The notes: generated by a model not told the origin, from the sequence alone. A DNA stretch of 32,522 bases from an uncultured Prevotella sp. (GCA_900541335.1 UQJC01000021.1:1-32522); one strand, 5' to 3'. Shown: positions 24,587-32,467, counted from the first letter of the stretch. Translations and numbers: made by a program.

Positions 24587-25303
24587 ATGACAAAATTGAG
24601 TGTAAACATCAATAAGATAGCCACGTTACGCAATGCGCGTGGTGGCAATAATCCTGATGTATTGAAGGTCGCCTTAGATTGTGAGCTATTTGGTGCTCAA
24701 GGCATCACGGTTCATCCTCGTCCCGACGAGCGTCATATTCGCCGCAGCGATGTGCGAACCCTCCGTCTGTTGTTGACAACCGAATTCAATATCGAGGGTT
24801 ATCCTTCTCCCGATTTTTGTGACCTGGTACTCGAAGTACGTCCCGCTCAAGTGACGCTCGTTCCCGATGCGCCCGACCAGCTTACTTCCAATCATGGATG
24901 GGATACCGTGACCCATGCCGACTTCCTTCGTCCCATTATCCAAAAGTTTCAGGAAGCAGGCATCCGTGTCAGTCTTTTTATCTCACCAGATGTAGCTATG
25001 GCTGAAGGTGCTCTTGCTTTAGGAGCCGACCGTGTAGAACTTTATACCGAGCCTTATGCAGCCCAGTATGCCCAGGACCGCGAGGCCGCCATAGCACCTT
25101 TTGTCACGACCGCCCTTCGTTGCCGCGAGTTGGGATTGGGACTCAATGCCGGTCACGATCTCAGCTTAGACAATTTAGCCTATTTCCACCAACGTATTCC
25201 CTGGCTCGACGAAGTCAGCATAGGTCACGCCCTCATTTCCGACGCTCTTTACCTCGGTTTGCACGATACGATACAGCAATATCTTAAGTGTCTGCAAGCC
25301 TAA
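24587..25303 (+). CDS. pdxJ: Pyridoxine 5'-phosphate synthase
   Basis: PdxJ condenses 1-deoxyxylulose-5-phosphate with 3-amino-2-oxopropyl phosphate to form pyridoxine 5'-phosphate, the last ring-forming step of the DXP-dependent vitamin B6 route. The start is ATG 24587, giving 238 aa (family 235-245), in place of a TTG nine bases upstream. Signatures are LSVNINKIATLRNARGGNNPD (about 3-23), ITVHPRPDERHI (phosphate/metal region), TLVPD, and the C-terminal AGHDLSLDNL and EVSIGHALISDAL, which form the phosphate clamp of the TIM barrel. B6 made here would serve the PLP aminotransferase of the glycan cluster. The next gene follows after 66 bases. Confidence 0.97.
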   Translation: MTKLSVNINKIATLRNARGGNNPDVLKVALDCELFGAQGITVHPRPDERHIRRSDVRTLRLLLTTEFNIEGYPSPDFCDLVLEVRPAQVTLVPDAPDQLTSNHGWDTVTHADFLRPIIQKFQEAGIRVSLFISPDVAMAEGALALGADRVELYTEPYAAQYAQDREAAIAPFVTTALRCRELGLGLNAGHDLSLDNLAYFHQRIPWLDEVSIGHALISDALYLGLHDTIQQYLKCLQA

Positions 25304-25369
25304 ATACGTGTCAACGCGCAAGCGTTAGTTTCCCTCAATCATTTGACTAATCAATTTTATTAAAATAGC

Positions 25370-25954
25370 ATGGTTTATTTATTTCTCGCTGATGGTTTTG
25401 AAGAAATCGAAGCCCTTGGTACCATTGATATTCTTCGCCGTTGCGGACTGATGGTTCAGACGCTGAGCGTAACGGGCAAGCGTGTTGTTTCCAGTGCCCG
25501 TGGCTTGGAAGTGAAGGCCGATAGTGTCTTCCGCAAGAACCATTTAGTAAATTGTGAAGCCCTCGTTATTCCCGGTGGCTTAAAGGGAACAGAATCGATG
25601 ATGAAAAATGCCGTGTTGCGTCAGGCCATCGCTTCTCAATATAATCAGGGTGCATGTATCGCAGCTATTTGTGCGGGTCCGATGGTACTTTATTCGGCCA
25701 ACATTCTTCAGTTCAAGCACTTCACCATGTATCCTGGTTTGCAGGAAAACATGGAAAAAGTCTTCTACCACAATGAAGCCTTTGTTGTGGTTCACGACAA
25801 TATCATCACAGGATGTGGTCCGGCCGCTACCCATCTTTTTGCAGTAACGTTAGCCCGTCATTTAGTCAATGACTTGGCCATCGTCGACCAGGTAGAGCGT
25901 GAAATGTGCTTTACGGGTTACGACCCCAGCATGCACTGCGTGCTTACCATTTAA
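25370..25954 (+). CDS. DJ-1/PfpI-family protein
   Basis: The protein has 194 aa, the usual length of DJ-1/YajL/ThiJ members. The nucleophile elbow is AAICAGP with C101, and the partner acid is E14 (DGFEEIEAL), matching C106 and E18 of human DJ-1. ALVIPGG (64-70) and the HNEAFVVVHDNIITGCGPAAT segment complete the fold. These proteins are linked to glyoxal/methylglyoxal handling and oxidative stress responses; the exact activity of this one is not known. It is probably cotranscribed with pdxJ (66-base gap, no terminator seen). The start ATG follows TTTTATTAAAATAGC, an A/T-rich initiation region usual in Bacteroidetes. Confidence 0.92.
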   Translation: MVYLFLADGFEEIEALGTIDILRRCGLMVQTLSVTGKRVVSSARGLEVKADSVFRKNHLVNCEALVIPGGLKGTESMMKNAVLRQAIASQYNQGACIAAICAGPMVLYSANILQFKHFTMYPGLQENMEKVFYHNEAFVVVHDNIITGCGPAATHLFAVTLARHLVNDLAIVDQVEREMCFTGYDPSMHCVLTI

Positions 25955-26340
25955 GTTGCACATCTTCATGACCGTGGCCTCCCTAGCAGTTTCGGGGAGC
26001 TAAGCCGCAGTGTATGGAAAAGGATTTGGTGAATCTTCATCACTCGCTTCGCAGTTCCGTTGATATAGAGGAATCTGCCGAAAGTAGCGGTACTGAAGGC
26101 TCCTCAAATCCTTTTGCTGTGTCCAAGCATTGGTGCTCATGGAAGAGCATGAACGGCACATTTCTGGTTCTTCCTTTCAGCCGAGAGAAGCAGCAACTTC
26201 GTTTTACCGTGCAAAGTCTCCTGCTCGCGTTTGTTCCTGTACGATGAACACACCCTGTATTCTTTTGCGCGTAAGGAGCTCCTTTGTGTCGTGTTCATTC
26301 TATGTTTTCATCCACTATTCCACCTCCGGCAATCGCTAAA
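25955..26340. other. Gene-free region between the DJ-1-family gene and repeat copy 4
   Basis: Open frames here have no protein-like composition. A hairpin GGC-CTCCC...GGGAG-GCC lies at 25976-26006, and a larger folded candidate follows at 26018-26115. The rest (26116-26340) shows nothing I recognise. I looked for SRP, RNase P and tmRNA signatures without success. Confidence 0.5.
26018..26115. ncRNA. Candidate structured RNA with a four-way junction
   Basis: An 11-bp stem AAAAGGATTTG (26018-26028) / CAAATCCTTTT (26105-26115) encloses three hairpins: GTGA/TCAC (26029-26032, 26040-26043), a stem of 11 pairs with two bulged bases (26048-26058 with 26070-26082: TTCG, CAG, TTCC against GGAA, CTG, CGAA), and AGTA-GCGG-TACT (26083-26094). 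The strand is not determined; on plus the closing stem ends in TTTT. Folding was by eye. Confidence 0.3.
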
Positions 26341-26463
26341 GGGATGTTCTATCAATTACAGTTTAGGAGATGATGAGTTTACAAGTTTATTCATCAAGCT
26401 AATGGCTTTCAACTTAAACTCTTCAGCCTTCCACTTATCAATTGATCATTAATAGAACCAGCC
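26341..26463 (-). repeat. Dispersed palindromic element, copy 4
   Basis: This 123-bp copy ends 21 bases before the recG ATG. It starts GGGATGTTCTATCAATTACA and ends TTAATAGAACCAGCC, with terminal inverted repeats GTTCTATCAAT/ATTAATAGAAC (one difference). It is the reverse-complement match of copy 3. Confidence 0.9.
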
Positions 26464-26484
26464 TAAACATTGCCTTATGCAGTT

Positions 26485-28581
26485 ATGAATCCCCTTCAGA
26501 CCGACATCAAGTATCTCAAGGGCGTAGGTCCCTTGCGAGCCAAAGTTCTGGGTGATGACCTTGGCATTACCACCCTGCGCGATTTGCTCTACCACTTTCC
26601 CTATAAGTATATTGACCGTAGTGTTGTCCATCGGGTAGCCGACCTTGTGGAAGGAATGCCTTATGTTCAGTTGCGGGGACAAATCGTGATGAAAAACATC
26701 GAAGGAAGCGGACGTAGCGAACGTCTCGTAGCCCTCTTTTCCGATGGTACGGGCTATGTAGAACTCGTTTGGTTTCGTGCTGTCAAAGCCATGGACAAAC
26801 AGGTGCAGTACAACCGCACCTACCTCTTGCTTGGCAAGCCCACTCATTTTAATGGTCGGCTGAACATTCCTCACCCCGAGCTGGAAGATGCCGACCAGAG
26901 CGAGGAGAAGCCCTTGACCATGCAACCCCATTACCATACCTCCGAGCGGATGAAGCGTCAGGGCTTTACCTCACGCAATATGGGCGACTTGGTCGAACGT
27001 GCTTTTGCTATGCTTCATCAGCAACCTGTTCCTGAATCCTTGCCTCCTTACTTAGTCAACCGTTACCACCTTCTTCCGCTCGACGAAGCTCTTCGTACCA
27101 TCCATCACCCCCAGTCAGCCGCTGCACTTCCCGAAGCCACGCGGCGGCTCAAGTTCGAAGAACTCTTTTACTTGCAGCTCGACATTCTCCGCTACCACCG
27201 ACAGCAGAAACTCCAATGTGCCGGCTTTGTCTTCGAACGTGTGGGCGAACAGTTCCTCCGCTTTTTTAATGAGCGACTGCCTTTCGAACTGACCAATGCC
27301 CAGAAACGCGTGGTGCGCGAGATACGCAAAGACCTTTCGACCGGGCGACAGATGAATCGCCTGCTTCAAGGCGACGTTGGCAGTGGCAAAACCATGGTCG
27401 CCCTGCTCTGTGCTCTGCTTGCCATCGACAACCAATTCCAGGCTTGCATCATGGCTCCTACTGAGATTCTTGCCGAGCAACATTTCGTCTCCATCAGCGA
27501 ATATCTTGGTCCGCTTCCTGTTCGGGTCGCCTTGTTGACTGGCACAGTCAAAGGCAAAAAGCGAAAGGAAGTGTTGCAGGGAGTAGCTGACGGAAGCATT
27601 CAGTTACTGGTTGGCACCCATGCACTCATTGAGCCTACCGTCGGTTTTCTCAATCTGGGCCTCGTGATTATAGACGAACAGCATCGCTTTGGGGTCAAAC
27701 AGCGTGCGCAACTGTGGGAAAAGAATATCCGTCCGCCTCACATCCTCGTCATGACCGCCACTCCCATCCCCCGCACCCTTGCCATGACCGTTTACGGCGA
27801 TCTCGATGTCAGCATCATCGACGAACTGCCCCCGGGACGAAAACCCATCCAGACACTTCACTACCGTTCGGCCGACCGCGGACGACTCTATGAAGGAATG
27901 CGTCATGAGCTGAGGCTCGGTCGGCAAGTCTATGTCGTTTATCCATTGATTAAGGAGAATGAGAAGCAAAACCTTCGCGACCTCGAGACGGGTTACAACC
28001 AGTTGGTCGAGCTCTTCCGCGACTATCGTGTAGGCATGGTACATGGTAAGATGAAACCTGCCGATAAGGAGGAAGCCATGCAACGCTTCAAACGGCATGA
28101 AACCCACATCCTCGTGTCGACCACTGTCATCGAAGTGGGTGTCAATGTGCCCAACGCTTCTGTTATGGTCATCGAGAATGCTGAACGCTTCGGTTTAGCT
28201 CAGCTCCATCAGCTACGAGGTCGTGTGGGCCGTGGAGCAGAACAATCCTACTGCATCCTCATGACCAAAGACCAACTGAGCGAAACCACTCAGCGCCGCA
28301 TGCAAGTCATGGTCGACAGTACCGATGGTTTTGTCATTGCCGAGGAAGACCTCAAACTGCGCGGACCAGGCGATCTCGAAGGAACCGCACAGAGCGGAAT
28401 GCCTTTCGACCTCAAGATAGCCAATCTGACCAAGGATCAGGAGCTGATGGAGATAGCCCGCGAAGCGGCTGCCGACGTGCTCGAACACGATCCTACTGAG
28501 ACTCTTCCGCAAAATGAAGTCGTTTGGTCCCATCTCCGTCTATTAAAGAAGACAATAATCAACTTTTCTGCGATTTCTTAG
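26485..28581 (+). CDS. recG: ATP-dependent DNA helicase RecG
   Basis: RecG remodels stalled replication forks and branch-migrates Holliday junctions. From ATG 26485 it has 698 aa (E. coli 693). The N-terminal wedge domain has an OB fold (about 50-150, KYLKGVGPLRAKVL at the start). The helicase motifs are in order: LLQGDVGSGKT (Walker A, near 295-303), IIDEQHRFGVKQR (DEQH Walker B variant typical of RecG), MTATPIPRTLAMTVYGDLD (motif III), TTVIEVGVNVPNA and HQLRGRVGRG (motif VI). The C-terminal LRGPGDLEGTAQSG is the TRG-type motif. Repeat copy 4 lies immediately before the start. Confidence 0.98.
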   Translation: MNPLQTDIKYLKGVGPLRAKVLGDDLGITTLRDLLYHFPYKYIDRSVVHRVADLVEGMPYVQLRGQIVMKNIEGSGRSERLVALFSDGTGYVELVWFRAVKAMDKQVQYNRTYLLLGKPTHFNGRLNIPHPELEDADQSEEKPLTMQPHYHTSERMKRQGFTSRNMGDLVERAFAMLHQQPVPESLPPYLVNRYHLLPLDEALRTIHHPQSAAALPEATRRLKFEELFYLQLDILRYHRQQKLQCAGFVFERVGEQFLRFFNERLPFELTNAQKRVVREIRKDLSTGRQMNRLLQGDVGSGKTMVALLCALLAIDNQFQACIMAPTEILAEQHFVSISEYLGPLPVRVALLTGTVKGKKRKEVLQGVADGSIQLLVGTHALIEPTVGFLNLGLVIIDEQHRFGVKQRAQLWEKNIRPPHILVMTATPIPRTLAMTVYGDLDVSIIDELPPGRKPIQTLHYRSADRGRLYEGMRHELRLGRQVYVVYPLIKENEKQNLRDLETGYNQLVELFRDYRVGMVHGKMKPADKEEAMQRFKRHETHILVSTTVIEVGVNVPNASVMVIENAERFGLAQLHQLRGRVGRGAEQSYCILMTKDQLSETTQRRMQVMVDSTDGFVIAEEDLKLRGPGDLEGTAQSGMPFDLKIANLTKDQELMEIAREAAADVLEHDPTETLPQNEVVWSHLRLLKKTIINFSAIS

Positions 28582-28593
28582 TAATACCCACTC

Positions 28594-29550
28594 ATGTTTC
28601 GATTTCTCAAAACCTGGACACTTCCCCTAGCCATCCTGACCGGAGCACTCGCTTACGCCGTCTATCATCTTTGCCCCTGCTTTGACCTCACGCGTCCCTA
28701 TGCCGCACCCATAGTCTCCGTCGTACAGCCCGTGCTCATCTTCTCGATGCTCTTCCTCTCCTTCTGCAAGGTGTCGCCCTCCCAGCTCCGCTTGCGCCGC
28801 GTCCACTTTGTTCACCTGCTTTTTCAGTGCGGTCTTTTCGCAGCAGGCAGCCTGCTGCTTCATTTCTTCCCCCAAGTACCTGGTTCGATTATCATCGAGA
28901 GTGCCATGCTCTGCTTGATTTGTCCCACGGCCACCGCAGCCGCCGTCGTGACGCAAAAGTTAGGGGGTGATGCCGCCGATGTCACCATGTATACCCTCCT
29001 GATTAACCTCAGCGTGGCCGTGACCGTCCCACTGCTCGTTCCGTTGATCCATCCCGAGGTAGGCAGCCACTTTCTCCATTCCTTTTTCCTCATTCTCTGC
29101 CGGGTGTTTCCCATGCTCATTTGTCCCCTACTAGCAGCCTTCGCAGTGCGTCGCTTTGCGCCTCGTCTGCATGCCTGGTTCACCTCCTTCCGCGACCTTG
29201 CATTCTATCTTTGGGCAATAGCCCTCAGCCTGGCAATAGCCGTGACTGTGCGTAGCATTGTCCATACCGACCATGCTGCGACCGAACTAGTTGGTATCGC
29301 TTTCATCTCCCTCTTCTGTTGCATCCTTCAGTTTGGTGTAGGCAAACGCCTGGGGCGGCGTTACGGTTTGCCCGTCAGTACCACCCAGTCCCTCGGACAG
29401 AAGAATACCGTCTTCGCCATTTGGTTGGGCTACACCTTCTTCAATCCCGTCACCTCCATGGCAGGTGGCTTTTATAGCATCTGGCACAACCTCTACAATA
29501 CTTGGCAGATGAGAGCCTACAGCCGCAAGGCAGGGAAGGGAGGCGCGTAA
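28594..29550 (+). CDS. BASS-family (bile acid:sodium symporter-like) membrane transporter
   Basis: The protein has 318 aa and about nine hydrophobic segments, from TWTLPLAILTGALAYAVY at the N-terminus to the last near 280-300. Family hallmarks are the helix-break region LICPTATAAAVVTQKLGGDA (about 108-127) and GLPVSTTQSLGQKNTVFAIW near the C-terminus, the two crossing motifs of the BASS fold. Members move organic anions such as bile acids, pantoate or keto acids with sodium; the substrate here is unknown. The ATG is 12 bases after the recG stop, so it is likely in the same operon. It resides in the inner membrane. Confidence 0.85.
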   Translation: MFRFLKTWTLPLAILTGALAYAVYHLCPCFDLTRPYAAPIVSVVQPVLIFSMLFLSFCKVSPSQLRLRRVHFVHLLFQCGLFAAGSLLLHFFPQVPGSIIIESAMLCLICPTATAAAVVTQKLGGDAADVTMYTLLINLSVAVTVPLLVPLIHPEVGSHFLHSFFLILCRVFPMLICPLLAAFAVRRFAPRLHAWFTSFRDLAFYLWAIALSLAIAVTVRSIVHTDHAATELVGIAFISLFCCILQFGVGKRLGRRYGLPVSTTQSLGQKNTVFAIWLGYTFFNPVTSMAGGFYSIWHNLYNTWQMRAYSRKAGKGGA

Positions 29551-29671
29551 ACCATCCGTTCCTTCCCGCAGATTCTCCTTCTCGGCTCTTGACAGTCGTA
29601 GCCATTATGTTTACCTTCGCAACTCGTTGGGGGAAACGACCGTTCGTTTCCTCTTAAATACCTTCCGTTTT

Positions 29672-30934
29672 ATGAAACCCTTAGCCGAACGCCTTCGTCC
29701 GACCTCGCTTGACGACTATATCGGACAGAAACACCTGGTGGGCGAAGGAGCCGTCCTTCGTCGCATGATAGACTCCGGGCATATTGCTTCCTTTATTCTG
29801 TGGGGACCTCCCGGTGTAGGTAAGACTACGCTTGCTAAAATCGTAGCCCAACGTCTCGACACCACCTTTTACACCCTTTCGGCAGTCAACAGTGGGGTGA
29901 AGGACGTGCGTGAAGTCATCGAACGCGCTTCGGGCGGACGCTTCTTTAGCAACCAGAGTCCCATTCTTTTCATCGACGAGATTCACCGCTTCTCCAAATC
30001 CCAACAAGACAGCCTGCTTTCTGCAGTCGAGACCGGTACCATAACCTTAATTGGCGCGACAACAGAGAATCCTTCCTTTGAAGTCATTCGTCCGTTGCTT
30101 TCGCGTTGTCAGGTCTATGTACTGAAGAGTTTGGAAAAGTCCGATTTAGAAGAGTTACTTCACCGCGCTTTGACGCAGGACGTAGTACTCAAGGAACGAC
30201 AGATTGAGGTCAAGGAAACTGAAGCCCTCTTTCGGTATAGCGGAGGGGATGCTCGAAAACTTCTCGGCATCTTAGATCTTGTCACTTCAGCTTCGCCCGA
30301 TGGTCCGTTGGTCATTGACAATGAAACCATCACCTTGCGCCTTCAGCAAAACCCGTTGGCATACGACAAACAGGGTGAAATGCACTACGATATCATCTCA
30401 GCTTTCATCAAAAGCATCCGTGGAAGCGATCCCGACGCAGCTCTTTACTGGTTAGCCCGCATGATAGAGGGTGGGGAAGACCCCAAGTTCATTGCCCGTC
30501 GCCTGGTCATTTCAGCTGCTGAAGATATTGGGCTAGCCAATCCCAATGCGCTGTTGCTCGCCAACGCCGCCTTCGATGCCGTCAGCAAGATTGGCTGGCC
30601 CGAGGGCCGTATTCCCCTTGCCGAAGCCACAGTTTATTTGGCCACCAGTCCGAAGAGCAATTCAGCCTATGCCGCCATCAATTCGGCACTCGAATTAGTA
30701 CGTCGCACGGGCAACCTTCCCGTGCCTCTTCCCTTGCGCAATGCGCCTACCCAGCTGATGGCAGAATTGGGTTATCACGATGGCTATCTCTATCCACACG
30801 ATTATCCCAATAATTTTACGCCGCAGCAATACCTTCCCGATGAATTACAGCATACGCGCCTGTGGACTCCCTGTGCCAATCCGCAGGAAGACCGTCTGCG
30901 CGATCGCATGGAGGCTTATTGGGGTAAGCGATAA
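29672..30934 (+). CDS. rarA: Replication-associated recombination ATPase RarA (MgsA)
   Basis: RarA is a clamp-loader-like AAA+ ATPase that acts at stalled forks with SSB. From ATG 29672 it has 420 aa; a TTG 45 bases upstream is less plausible. Motifs are RPTSLDDYIGQKHLVG (9-24), Walker A GPPGVGKT (45-52), Walker B ILFIDEIHRF (98-107), sensor 1 GATTENPSF (128-136), and the C-terminal tetramerisation region with DPDAALYWLARMIEGGEDPKF and ATSPKSNSAYAAIN. With recG two genes upstream it makes a fork-rescue pair. The gap of 121 bases after the transporter gene shows no terminator, so cotranscription is possible. Confidence 0.97.
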   Translation: MKPLAERLRPTSLDDYIGQKHLVGEGAVLRRMIDSGHIASFILWGPPGVGKTTLAKIVAQRLDTTFYTLSAVNSGVKDVREVIERASGGRFFSNQSPILFIDEIHRFSKSQQDSLLSAVETGTITLIGATTENPSFEVIRPLLSRCQVYVLKSLEKSDLEELLHRALTQDVVLKERQIEVKETEALFRYSGGDARKLLGILDLVTSASPDGPLVIDNETITLRLQQNPLAYDKQGEMHYDIISAFIKSIRGSDPDAALYWLARMIEGGEDPKFIARRLVISAAEDIGLANPNALLLANAAFDAVSKIGWPEGRIPLAEATVYLATSPKSNSAYAAINSALELVRRTGNLPVPLPLRNAPTQLMAELGYHDGYLYPHDYPNNFTPQQYLPDELQHTRLWTPCANPQEDRLRDRMEAYWGKR

Positions 30935-31049
30935 AGTGGATGATTTGAAATGCTTGAGAAATGGGAGGTATGACCTGCTTGTTGGGGCATATTCATTCCT
31001 TGCTCAGGTGGTATGCGATTATGCTAAAAAAGCCGCTTGATGTGTTTCG

Positions 31050-31390
31050 TAGTAGAAGTAGCTTTATGCGCTGAAAGGAAATAGTAAAGTTGTAGTAGGA
31101 GTTCCTTCTTCCATCGAAGTAAGAATGGTATGCTGATGTGTCGCTAATGCTGTACGGTCGCGGCATGCCGCGACCCATAGCAGAAGTATCTTCATCCGCC
31201 CCAATTAGATAGCCAACCTATAGCAGAAGTTCCTTTATCTATCGAAGGAAGAATGGTATACTATTGGGTCGCGGCATGCCGCGACCGTACATCATCTTCG
31301 CTTCCTAGCAGAAGTATCTTCATCCGCCCAAATTAGATAGGCAACCTATTGCAGGAGTTCCTTCGTCCACGAAGGAAGAATCGTATACTA
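31050..31390. repeat. Array of three 128-bp intergenic repeat units
   Basis: Block A (TAGCAGAAGTATCTTCATCC) begins at 31050 (diverged), 31178 and 31306; block B (GCAGGAGTTCCTTCG...GAAGGAAGAAT) begins at 31093, 31221 and 31349. Both keep an exact 128-base period. Between B and the next A lie 43-base spacers (31135-31177, 31263-31305), each with the perfect palindrome GGTCGCGGCATGCCGCGACC (31156-31175, 31267-31286). Blocks A and B also fold: ATAGG-CAA-CCTAT, and TTCCTTCG-TCCA-CGAAGGAA in unit 3. Non-coding. Confidence 0.85.
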
Positions 31391-31447
31391 TTAATTTGCC
31401 GCCATCCAGCAGCCATCGCCATCTTTATTTCATCTCAAGTAGAAAAC

Positions 31448-31485
31448 GAAAAAAGGAGAATGACAAGCGTCATTCTCCTTTTTTC
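31448..31485 (-). terminator. Terminator of tRNA-Arg
   Basis: A perfect 17-bp stem (31448-31464 with 31469-31485; core AAGGAGAATGAC) with loop AAGC begins four bases after the mature tRNA 3' end. On the minus strand the right arm ends in a T-run (complement of the A-run at 31449-31454). Confidence 0.85.
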
Positions 31486-31488
31486 AAG

Positions 31489-31563
31489 TGATTCCGTTGG
31501 GGTTCGAACCCAAGACCCACGCCTTAGAAGGGCGTTGCTCTAATCCAACTGAGCTACGGAACC
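31489..31563 (-). tRNA. tRNA-Arg (anticodon UCU)
   Basis: The minus-strand sequence folds as a 75-base cloverleaf: acceptor GGTTCCG/CGGAATC with one G-T pair, D arm GCTCAGTTGGATTAGAGC, anticodon stem ACGCC/GGCGT with loop CTTCTAA giving anticodon TCT, T arm TGGGTTCGAACCCCA, discriminator A. The 3' CCA is not encoded (CTTG follows), so it must be added after transcription. A promoter and a terminator flank it closely. Confidence 0.97.
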
Positions 31564-31574
31564 ATTTGCGGGTG

Positions 31575-31606
31575 CAAAAGTAAGCTTTTTATTTGATTGC
31601 AGCAAA
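31575..31606 (-). promoter_or_regulatory. tRNA-Arg promoter
   Basis: On the minus strand: -33 TTTG (31603-31606), a 20-base spacer, and -7 TACTTTTG (31575-31582), a full match to the Bacteroidetes housekeeping promoter TTTG-N19-21-TAnnTTTG. Transcription would begin about five bases before the mature tRNA. Confidence 0.8.
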
Positions 31607-31702
31607 TGATTAGCACTGATTCGTTGTGATGAATCAGAAAAAATAGCAATCAGCTTACTCCTTATGTTATCTGATGCTGTAAAGCAGCGATAAATCTTTC
31701 AA

Positions 31703-32299
31703 TTACTTCTCGTTTTCGCCCGGCAACTTGTCGCCGATGAACTCGAATGTAAAGTTGTTACCCTTTGCGGAGGGGAACTGGCTGCGCTGATCAACTTCGG
31801 AACGACCCTTCAAGTGTTTGATAATGCGGTTGTAACATTCCATACCCGAAGTCGTGCGTACATAGGCTTGGAACGTCGTGTCCTGATAGTAACACTTTTG
31901 CGTCGTGGCAATCTGAATCACACGCTTAAAGAGCAAGGTGCCCAAATACCAACCTTCGCGTTCCTCAGCCAGTTGAGCCGCTTTGATTTCCTTCTTGTTA
32001 ACCAAAGGTTCAGCAGCAGAATTCATGGATTGAGCCAAGCTTGCAGGCGATTCAACCGTTTTGCGGTTCGTTTTGAAATCCTCCATGGTCTCAGCGTCCG
32101 TCTTAATCAGAATAAAGTAAACGCGCGGACGGATTTTGTAACGCTTCGGGTAGGGCATATCGCTTTCCATGTAGGTACGTATATCCTCCGCCAGGCGTTG
32201 GTTCATGGGAATTTCGGGAATGCTGGTGAGAAAATCCATCAATTCATCATAACTACGCACCAGGACATCCTGATTGAAATAACGTGCATAAATGTTCAT
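31703..32299 (-). CDS. Conserved protein of unknown function
   Basis: The protein has 198 aa and begins MNIYARYFNQDVLVRSYDELMDFLTSIPEIPM. There is no signal peptide or membrane segment, so it is cytoplasmic. The central part has charged motifs (ESDMPYPKRYKIRPRVYFILIKTDAET at about 49-75) followed by a low-complexity, alanine/serine-rich linker (about 85-110) and a second half with EEREGWYLGTLLFKRVIQIATTQKCYYQDTTFQAY. I recall similar proteins in Bacteroidales, but no function or named domain. It lies between tRNA-Arg and tRNA-Gly on the same strand, with its own structured leader (32330-32392). The downstream gap to the tRNA-Arg promoter shows only a weak hairpin near the stop. Confidence 0.8.
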   Translation of the reverse strand: MNIYARYFNQDVLVRSYDELMDFLTSIPEIPMNQRLAEDIRTYMESDMPYPKRYKIRPRVYFILIKTDAETMEDFKTNRKTVESPASLAQSMNSAAEPLVNKKEIKAAQLAEEREGWYLGTLLFKRVIQIATTQKCYYQDTTFQAYVRTTSGMECYNRIIKHLKGRSEVDQRSQFPSAKGNNFTFEFIGDKLPGENEK

Positions 32300-32329
32300 G
32301 GTTACCTACTTTAGAGCGATAATAAGGAA

Positions 32330-32392
32330 GGATTTGTCTTCGCAAAGTCCAAATTCGCCCGCAGTGTGTCGCAGGTAGAATTTGACAAATCC
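32330..32392 (-). promoter_or_regulatory. Structured leader with two competing pairings
   Basis: On the minus strand GGATTTGTC-AAATTC (32378-32392) can pair with GAATTT (32351-32356) and GACAAATCC (32330-32338), with a 12-base bulge. The bulged segment GGACTTTG (32343-32350) can instead pair locally with CAAATCC (32330-32336). The element ends 30 bases before the ATG of the unknown gene. Confidence 0.35.
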
Positions 32393-32424
32393 ATTCCCAT
32401 GTGGTGAGAATTAAATGTAAAAAT

Positions 32425-32458
32425 AAAAAAGCAGCTTCGCGAATTCCGCAAGGCTGCT
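32425..32458 (-). terminator. Terminator of tRNA-Gly
   Basis: A minus-strand stem of about 14 pairs (AGCAGC/GCTGCT outer, then a mismatch and TTGCG/CGCGA with wobble) is followed by six T. It starts ten bases after the tRNA-Gly CCA end. Confidence 0.75.
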
Positions 32459-32467
32459 ACTTTTGTG

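Noticed and set aside
25955..26340. SRP RNA, RNase P RNA or tmRNA in the gap before recG
   Set aside because: I did not find the SRP GGAA/AGCAG loop pair, the RNase P GAGGAAAGUCC-type core or a tmRNA tag frame.
26014..26452. Three overlapping short plus-strand frames
   Set aside because: They overlap in all frames, have no start signals or protein-like composition, and cross the folded candidate and repeat copy 4.
31050..31390. CRISPR array
   Set aside because: The units are long (128 bases) and diverged, the spacers are near copies of each other, and no cas genes are present.
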